This document shows, one piece after another, positions 7,862 through 11,832 of a stretch of 11,832 nt of DNA; positions within the stretch are counted from its first letter, which is position 1, and each line of letters starts with the position of its first letter. The translations under genes and the position numbers were made by a program. Origin of the DNA: Thermoplasmata archaeon (lineage in GTDB: Archaea; Thermoplasmatota; Thermoplasmata; Thermoplasmatales; Thermoplasmataceae); contig JAKAYH010000034.1 in NCBI GenBank assembly GCA_021826835.1, positions 1 to 11,832 of the forward strand, read 5' to 3'. The notes beneath the pieces were generated by a model. It was not told the DNA's origin, did not search any database, and saw only the letters and a program-made list of their open reading frames with translations.

Positions 7862-7880
7862 AAGTTATTGAAAATAACTT
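7862..7880. repeat. Perfect inverted repeat, 8-bp arms, 3-nt loop
   Basis: AAGTTATT, GAA, AATAACTT. The arms are exact reverse complements. The site lies in the divergent intergenic region, about 93 bp before the HerA-like box. It could be an operator for a dimeric regulator, an RNA hairpin or a mobile-element scar. The arm AAGTTATT also occurs at 6315-6322, just past the other end of the membrane gene. Confidence 0.55.
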
Positions 7881-7972
7881 GTAGATTATATTGACTCCCT
7901 CTTAGTCGTTCCACTCTCGAACATTGCAAGGAAACTTTACATTTTTGAAAATAATTGAATTAAGAAGAATAG

Positions 7973-7980
7973 TATTTTAA
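7973..7980 (+). promoter_or_regulatory. TATA box for the HerA-like gene
   Basis: TATTTTAA is centred about 26 bp before ATG 8003, with a purine-rich stretch (AAGAAGAA) just upstream that could serve as a BRE. This predicts a leaderless message and supports the start at 8003. Confidence 0.5.
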
Positions 7981-8002
7981 CCATATTCAGTATTTACCCA
8001 AA

Positions 8003-10009
8003 ATGTACAGATACCGGAGGCAGTTCAATCGTCCGGTGCCTCCAGTTAAGGATTCAAGAACTGTACTGGGCATAAGCGGGGGTGGAAATGAAGTTTCCAC
8101 ATCGATAGAGGAACTCGCAGGGCATTTCCTAATATGCGGAAAAACAGGTACCGGAAAGACCAATCTGCTGAGATTGATTATTGGGTCTCTTGACGCTGCA
8201 GAAGGGAATGTGGTTCTCTTCGATCCACATGGCCAGTTATCAGACTGGACTATTGCTAATGTTAAAAATAAGGATACTGTATTTCTTTCTGGCAAGTCAT
8301 ATTCTGGAAGTTATGATAAGAACACAGGCATCAATGTAATTGGAAGCATGAATTCTGAGGAAGCCGCAATTCTTTCAAGTTCCTGGCTCAGGGAGGTTCT
8401 TTCATCAGAAGATGCTCTTTCCCACGGTACCTGGGGTCCAAGGCTGGAGGTGATGTTTGGTCCTGTCTTGATTGAATGCATTAAGTCCCAGAATGATCTG
8501 ACACTGCAGGATTTCCAATCTATTGTATCTGACAAGAGCAGACTTATAGATATAATTGAAAAGACAGGCAAGGAAGAACTTGTGAATTATCTTAAATCAC
8601 AATCTGGCGATCGCAAGGCATGGATGGATCTGGTCGCCAGCGCGATGAATAAACTGCTCCCTGTTTTAGAAAGCTCTTTTTCACGTAATCTTCTTTCAAG
8701 CCACATAAACAGGAGTTTAAACCTGGATAAGATACTTGCAACATATAAATCGTTAATAGTGCCTGATCTGAATGAATCCATTACCGGGGTATCAGGTTAC
8801 AAGATTGCCTCAGTACTTTTGCTGGCCAGGATATGGAGCTCTCTGCTGAGAAAAGGTGTCGAGAAGAGGAAAACATATGTTGTGATTGACGAGGCACACC
8901 TCTTTCCTGAAAAAATATTGACAACATTACTATCTGAAGGCAGAAAATACGGTATTGTCCTGATACTTTCATATCAGTACCTGACCCAGATTTCGGGGAG
9001 TGGCTTAGCATCCCTGTTTGGTAATATAAGGAATATTTCCGTATTCAATCTATCAAGGGATGATTCCAGGTTAATTTCAGAAAATATAGTTGAAATTAAG
9101 AGAAGAGATAGTCTTTCGGACAAAATCCTGTTACAGGATTTTCACTCCTGTCTATTTTACTCAAAAAATTCAGGGGGTGAAACTGGCCCGCTAACAATTA
9201 TCCCCCATTATATTGAAGAGCATGTGGACCCTGATATTATCCTCATGAAAAAGCGCGAATCAATTCTAAAGTATGGAAAAACTGAAGCAATAATGACGCA
9301 GACCCTGCCAGCGGAAAAGACAATCCATGAAACCATGATAACTGATCTGAAAGAATACTTGGAAAAGAAGGGATTAAGTTGTAAAACGGGTACGAAGTAC
9401 TCAGATGTTATACCCGACATGGTTACAGAAATCGGATTAAACAGGATTTTCTTTGAGGTCGAAGAATCAGATATTAGAAACAGTCTGCGCATTGCAAAGA
9501 AGATATTTGATTATAATGGGGAGAGAGTTGCTTTCGTTTCGCAAAGCGAGAACAGGGACAGATTGCTTGCCGCAATAATCAGGATTTATCAGGGAATAAA
9601 TCGACTCTCAGCTTCATTGTCCATGAAGCAATCCAGTAAATCTGAGGATTTTACTTCCATCTGGAATCTTCTGCTTATCAGTTATGAAAACGGAAAATTT
9701 GAGTTTTTCAACGGCAAAGAATATGTGAATTTTTTGCCCAGGCACCTGACTTCAAAAGGGTCCCTTGATCTCCGCGTGTCGAAATTACCTTATTCTGATA
9801 TCAGAAAACAGATCATTACTGATATCATAGAGAAAGGTCCTGAAGGCGACATTAGCGGCATGGAAGCAATAATCGGAAAGTATGATAGATATACCATGGA
9901 AAGACTCCGGGAAAGCCTCGTGAAATCTGGATTCAAAAAAATGGATATCGCATCCCTTCTAAACATCAGAGCAGCATCGTTTAACGAAAAAAGTTCTCCC
10001 AAACAGTAA
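8003..10009 (+). CDS. HerA/VirB4-like DNA-translocase ATPase with C-terminal extension
   Basis: A 668-aa protein. Its first 400 residues form a HerA/FtsK-superfamily ATPase: Walker A GKTGTGKT (46-53), FDPHG (73-77), Walker B VVIDEAH (293-299), and a sensor strand ILSYQYLTQI (321-330) with the glutamine expected in this group. Such ATPases form hexameric rings that pump DNA in repair, conjugation or viral packaging. Residues from about 440 to 535 form a separate domain with SDVIPD (467-472) and FFEVEES (483-489). That spacing recalls a PD-(D/E)xK nuclease core, but the expected lysine is glutamate (E487), so it may be inactive. A helical C-terminal region ends the protein. No NurA partner is next to it, so it is probably not housekeeping HerA. 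It has no membrane segment. It may be a mobile-element or DNA-processing ATPase; its role is unknown. Confidence 0.88.
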   Translation: MYRYRRQFNRPVPPVKDSRTVLGISGGGNEVSTSIEELAGHFLICGKTGTGKTNLLRLIIGSLDAAEGNVVLFDPHGQLSDWTIANVKNKDTVFLSGKSYSGSYDKNTGINVIGSMNSEEAAILSSSWLREVLSSEDALSHGTWGPRLEVMFGPVLIECIKSQNDLTLQDFQSIVSDKSRLIDIIEKTGKEELVNYLKSQSGDRKAWMDLVASAMNKLLPVLESSFSRNLLSSHINRSLNLDKILATYKSLIVPDLNESITGVSGYKIASVLLLARIWSSLLRKGVEKRKTYVVIDEAHLFPEKILTTLLSEGRKYGIVLILSYQYLTQISGSGLASLFGNIRNISVFNLSRDDSRLISENIVEIKRRDSLSDKILLQDFHSCLFYSKNSGGETGPLTIIPHYIEEHVDPDIILMKKRESILKYGKTEAIMTQTLPAEKTIHETMITDLKEYLEKKGLSCKTGTKYSDVIPDMVTEIGLNRIFFEVEESDIRNSLRIAKKIFDYNGERVAFVSQSENRDRLLAAIIRIYQGINRLSASLSMKQSSKSEDFTSIWNLLLISYENGKFEFFNGKEYVNFLPRHLTSKGSLDLRVSKLPYSDIRKQIITDIIEKGPEGDISGMEAIIGKYDRYTMERLRESLVKSGFKKMDIASLLNIRAASFNEKSSPKQ

Positions 10010-10103
10010 GAAATATTACATAATGACTGTAATTAATAGGATAAATAGACATGTTATATGTTTCTTATTGGCTATAATATTGAAAATTTTAGAGCATGAA
10101 TAG

Positions 10104-10118
10104 TTTTTAGACATTTTT
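10104..10118 (+). terminator. T-tracts downstream of the HerA-like gene
   Basis: Two runs of five T (10104-10108 and 10114-10118) lie about 100 bp after the stop codon and before the next promoter. They fit a factor-independent archaeal terminator, without a stem. Confidence 0.3.
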
Positions 10119-10156
10119 GCATAAAACTCATTATTTATTAACCTTTTGGAAAAACA

Positions 10157-10167
10157 TTAATATTAAC
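10157..10167 (+). promoter_or_regulatory. TATA box for the haem-oxygenase-like gene
   Basis: TTAATATTAAC is centred about 28 bp before ATG 10191. The distance fits a leaderless transcript starting at or next to that ATG and argues against the TTG at 10182 as start. Confidence 0.45.
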
Positions 10168-10190
10168 TATTCGTTATTCTATTGGTTATC

Positions 10191-10883
10191 ATGCAGGAGT
10201 TTGGAAAAGAGGATTTTTATAAGACAGCTTATGGTTTTGTTAAAAGGCACAGCGCAACAAATAATGCATTTATCGACAGATTTGCCAGGGGCGATATTAC
10301 AGAGAGTGAATTTATGCGGTTTTCAATCGAGTTCTATCATTTTACAAGGGAATGGGTTTCAATCCTGTCCACCTTGCTTGTAAACACACCGGATGAAAAC
10401 GATGCGGCAAATCTCACAACTATTTTGGTTTCTGAATTGGGGGACATGGACCCGCACAAGAGACATGAATTATTATACAGAAAATACCTGAGAAGTATCG
10501 GAATCCAGCCTGAATCATTGGTTAAGAGGGAACAACTGAAAACAACGAAGGCCTGGCTTGACGGCATGAGGAGATACTTCGCCGGGGATCACTTCGAGGC
10601 GCTGGGAGCTGAATTTGGTCTTGAAAATATGGCTATACCGATGTGGGACAAGATACTGGCCGGTTTCAAGGTTTACTTTGCTAAAAACAAGAAATTCGCA
10701 AACGCTGACATTGAATATTTTACATTTCATAGAGAACTCGAGATACACCACGAGGAGGCAATGGAGGATGTCCTCGGAACGCATAAGGAAGATCCGGTTG
10801 CAAGAGAAAACTTCATGAAGGGTATCGATGGCATACTGAATCTTGAGGAGGGATTCTGGCTCGGGTTATCTGATAAAAAATAA
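10191..10883 (+). CDS. Haem-oxygenase-like diiron family protein (CADD/PqqC/TENA type)
   Basis: A 230-aa, all-helical soluble protein of the haem-oxygenase-like oxidase/oxygenase (HDO) superfamily. Seen motifs are EFYHFT (48-53), SELGDMDPH (81-89), GLENMAIPMW (143-152) and HRELEIHHEE (180-189). Their spacing matches the six to seven metal ligands of CADD-type diiron proteins: candidates are E48, E82, H89, E141 or E145, H180, E184 and H187. CADD-like proteins make p-aminobenzoate, UndA cuts fatty acids and PqqC makes PQQ, so the reaction cannot be named from sequence. ATG 10191 was chosen over the in-frame TTG 10182 because of the promoter spacing. The gene appears to be a single-gene unit between the HerA-like gene and a membrane protein gene, each with its own promoter. 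Confidence 0.85.
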   Translation: MQEFGKEDFYKTAYGFVKRHSATNNAFIDRFARGDITESEFMRFSIEFYHFTREWVSILSTLLVNTPDENDAANLTTILVSELGDMDPHKRHELLYRKYLRSIGIQPESLVKREQLKTTKAWLDGMRRYFAGDHFEALGAEFGLENMAIPMWDKILAGFKVYFAKNKKFANADIEYFTFHRELEIHHEEAMEDVLGTHKEDPVARENFMKGIDGILNLEEGFWLGLSDKK

Positions 10884-10891
10884 CACACCTA

Positions 10892-10897
10892 TTTATA
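10892..10897 (+). promoter_or_regulatory. TATA box for the 141-aa membrane protein gene
   Basis: TTTATA is 25 bp before ATG 10920 and directly follows the stop of the preceding gene, so the gene is transcribed separately from a leaderless promoter. Confidence 0.5.
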
Positions 10898-10919
10898 GAT
10901 ATTAAATATCTACTCATAA

Positions 10920-11345
10920 ATGTTTAACAGTATCGGTTATAAGTATGCCGGGTACGATTTTAAGATTCCCAGTATTACGTATCTTGTTGTTTTTATCCTG
11001 CTATCCATCATAGTCGATGCAATTGCAATTTATTTTGCTGCAAAGTTGGTGAGTCGCTCTTCTACTGCAGGTAAAGCCGTGTTTGTGGCTATCGCGGCGC
11101 CAATATATTTCATCTTTATCTTCTTCATTTTATCGCTGATACTTGGACTGTTTTTATCCGTCTTGGGCGTATTTCTTGCTTTATTTATTGCCTTCCTGGC
11201 CCTCGTTCACTTTATAGGAAGAACCTATAATACTGGAATGGCTGGCGGATTCCTGATTGCAATTCTGGCTCTTATTATACTTGTGGTAATTAGTTTCATA
11301 GTTGGAGCAGTCCTTGGAGTTTCATCTATATTTGCGGGTATCTGA
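10920..11345 (+). CDS. Small four-helix integral membrane protein, unknown function
   Basis: A 141-aa protein made mostly of hydrophobic helices at about residues 20-42, 53-77, 78-99 and 108-132. A short polar N-terminus (MFNSIGYKYAGYDFK) precedes them, and short basic loops at 42-52 and 100-104 separate helices. No charged residues sit in the helices that would suggest a transporter or channel pore, and there is no known motif. The start is set by an in-frame ATG 25 bp after a clear TATA box. I do not recognise the family. The protein is probably a lineage-specific membrane protein of the chromosomal backbone. Confidence 0.75.
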   Translation: MFNSIGYKYAGYDFKIPSITYLVVFILLSIIVDAIAIYFAAKLVSRSSTAGKAVFVAIAAPIYFIFIFFILSLILGLFLSVLGVFLALFIAFLALVHFIGRTYNTGMAGGFLIAILALIILVVISFIVGAVLGVSSIFAGI

Positions 11346-11368
11346 CCAAAAATCATAATTGAAAATTC

Positions 11369-11375
11369 ATTAATA
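11369..11375 (+). promoter_or_regulatory. TATA box for the 77-aa protein gene
   Basis: ATTAATA is centred 24 bp before ATG 11396. This is the same leaderless spacing as for the neighbouring genes. Confidence 0.45.
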
Positions 11376-11395
11376 GTTTTCTTCGATATCCCCTT

Positions 11396-11629
11396 ATGGT
11401 TGGGAATGATCAGTCAACTATTTTAGCAGGCAATTCGGACATAGCCTACTGCGATAGAATTCAGGAAATAATTATAATCACAGCGGACGGTAGGCAGGAA
11501 CATCTGGATAGGGGAATTTCCTATGGTTTTTGTGTCGAGGCGGTTAGAACTGGAATAAGCCTCAAAGAATTACTTAAGGAAAGGGTTGAACCTAACCTGC
11601 ATGATATTAAAGTAAAGCGCTGGTATTGA
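11396..11629 (+). CDS. Small soluble protein of unknown function, 77 aa
   Basis: The protein starts at ATG 11396 and ends KVKRWY before TGA 11627-11629. Predicted order is a short strand, a beta hairpin (EIIIITADGRQEHL, 24-37), then helices (about 43-63) and a final strand, so a small alpha/beta fold is likely. Two cysteines (19 and 46) are too far apart for a simple zinc motif. There is no signal peptide or membrane segment. A TATA-like box at leaderless distance and codon use like the neighbours support a real gene. Its function is not recognised. It lies just upstream of citrate synthase on the same strand, but that gene has its own promoter. Confidence 0.65.
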   Translation: MVGNDQSTILAGNSDIAYCDRIQEIIIITADGRQEHLDRGISYGFCVEAVRTGISLKELLKERVEPNLHDIKVKRWY

Positions 11630-11667
11630 TCAACTATATAACAAAAAAGCAGCAGTAAAGTACTGGC

Positions 11668-11695
11668 AATTTTATACCAGGATAGGAATTTTATA
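11668..11695 (+). repeat. Direct repeat of AATTTTATA, 19 bp apart
   Basis: AATTTTATA occurs at 11668-11676 and again at 11687-11695, in the intergenic region before citrate synthase. Each copy looks like a TBP site. They may be alternative promoters giving a longer leader, or a tandem site for a regulator. Confidence 0.4.
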
Positions 11696-11700
11696 TCGAA

Positions 11701-11710
11701 AAGGCGCCTT
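11701..11710. promoter_or_regulatory. Perfect 10-bp palindrome upstream of citrate synthase
   Basis: AAGGCGCCTT is its own reverse complement and is the most GC-rich patch in an A/T-rich intergenic region. It lies about 12 bp before the TATA-like box of the citrate synthase gene, where an activator or repressor could act. Its function as an operator is inference. Confidence 0.4.
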
Positions 11711-11722
11711 AGGATAAACCCT

Positions 11723-11733
11723 TTTTATTTAAT
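11723..11733 (+). promoter_or_regulatory. TATA box for citrate synthase
   Basis: TTTTATTTAAT is centred about 29 bp before ATG 11757. A GAGGGCG stretch 6-12 nt before the start could be a ribosome binding site, so this message may have a very short leader. Confidence 0.45.
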
Positions 11734-11756
11734 AAGAGATACTGAGGGCGGTTTAT

Positions 11757-11832
11757 ATGATGTCCGGTAATCAGCAGGGTGAAATTGCAAAGGGTCTTGA
11801 GGGTGTTGTCGCGGCTGAGACAAAGATAGGTT
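11757..11832 (+). CDS. gltA: Citrate synthase, N-terminal fragment
   Basis: The window ends after about 25 codons. The fragment contains KGLEGVVAAETKIG, the hallmark start of citrate and 2-methylcitrate synthases, where it precedes the IDG..G.L.YRGY segment. The enzyme condenses acetyl-CoA (or propionyl-CoA) with oxaloacetate at the entry to the citric acid cycle. Two adjacent ATG codons (11757 and 11760) are possible starts; the first is listed. The N-terminus is short, as in archaeal enzymes, with no targeting signal. The fragment cannot separate citrate synthase from 2-methylcitrate synthase. Confidence 0.8.
   Translation, partial: MMSGNQQGEIAKGLEGVVAAETKIG

Larger units (their letters stand above)
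7691..8002. other. Divergent intergenic region, 312 bp
   Basis: This region separates the starts of the minus-strand membrane gene and the plus-strand HerA-like gene, so it should carry promoters for both. It is very A/T-rich and holds no credible gene. It contains a perfect 8-bp inverted repeat (listed separately), a small CCGT/ACGG hairpin at 7846-7858, and a TATA-like box near 7973 for the plus-strand gene. For the minus-strand gene, an AAATTTAGA stretch around 7730-7740 is a weak candidate box. Confidence 0.5.

Noticed and set aside
10117..10383. 88-codon plus-strand frame overlapping the diiron protein gene
   Set aside because: It is a frame shadow of the real gene starting at 10191 and starts upstream of that gene's promoter.
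1..11832. CRISPR array, tRNA or rRNA gene
   Set aside because: I saw no regularly spaced repeats and no cloverleaf or conserved rRNA segment on either strand.

Overview
The window looks like an archaeal chromosome, most likely a member of the Thermoplasmatales or a close relative. This rests on three things: the start of a citrate synthase at the right edge, a series of genes with an A/T-rich TATA-like box 24-30 bp upstream of the start codon and almost no leader, and an A/T-rich base composition. The assignment is inference; no rRNA or tRNA gene is present to confirm it.

Left edge (1-1838). The 5' end of a minus-strand Rossmann-fold NAD(P)-binding protein runs off the window. It is followed by about 1.75 kb without an intact gene, which holds debris of at least two insertion sequences: an IS66-like transposase C-terminal piece near 1251-1415 and an IS4/IS5-type DDE transposase C-terminal piece near 1543-1737.

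Central island (1839-6151). Four plus-strand genes form one tight operon. In order they encode a 474-aa helical protein of unknown family with a toroid-like repeat pattern, a MinD/ParA-type ATPase of the KGGVGR variant, a SAMHD1/dGTPase-like HD phosphohydrolase with its catalytic residues intact, and a small YkgJ-type cysteine-cluster protein. Two junctions are TAATG overlaps and the third is a gap of about 20 bp. An ATPase switch, a nucleotide hydrolase, a metal-cluster protein and a novel scaffold next to dead transposons is the layout expected of a defence or other conflict module. I recognise no named system with these four parts. This is the best candidate for an undescribed system in the window.

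Island exit (6152-8002). A convergent minus-strand gene encodes a protein with a soluble N-terminal domain and a C-terminal membrane bundle. An imperfect palindrome with T-tracts at its 3' end may terminate the operon. A 312-bp intergenic region upstream of this gene holds a perfect 8-bp inverted repeat.

Right part (8003-11832). A 668-aa HerA/VirB4-like DNA-translocase ATPase carries a possible degenerate PD-(D/E)xK domain at its C-terminus. It is followed by a haem-oxygenase-like diiron (CADD/PqqC/TENA-type) protein, a four-helix membrane protein, a 77-aa protein of unknown function, and the beginning of citrate synthase. Several of these genes have their own leaderless-type promoter, so they are probably separate transcription units on the chromosomal backbone. 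Whether the HerA-like gene belongs to the island or to the backbone is open.
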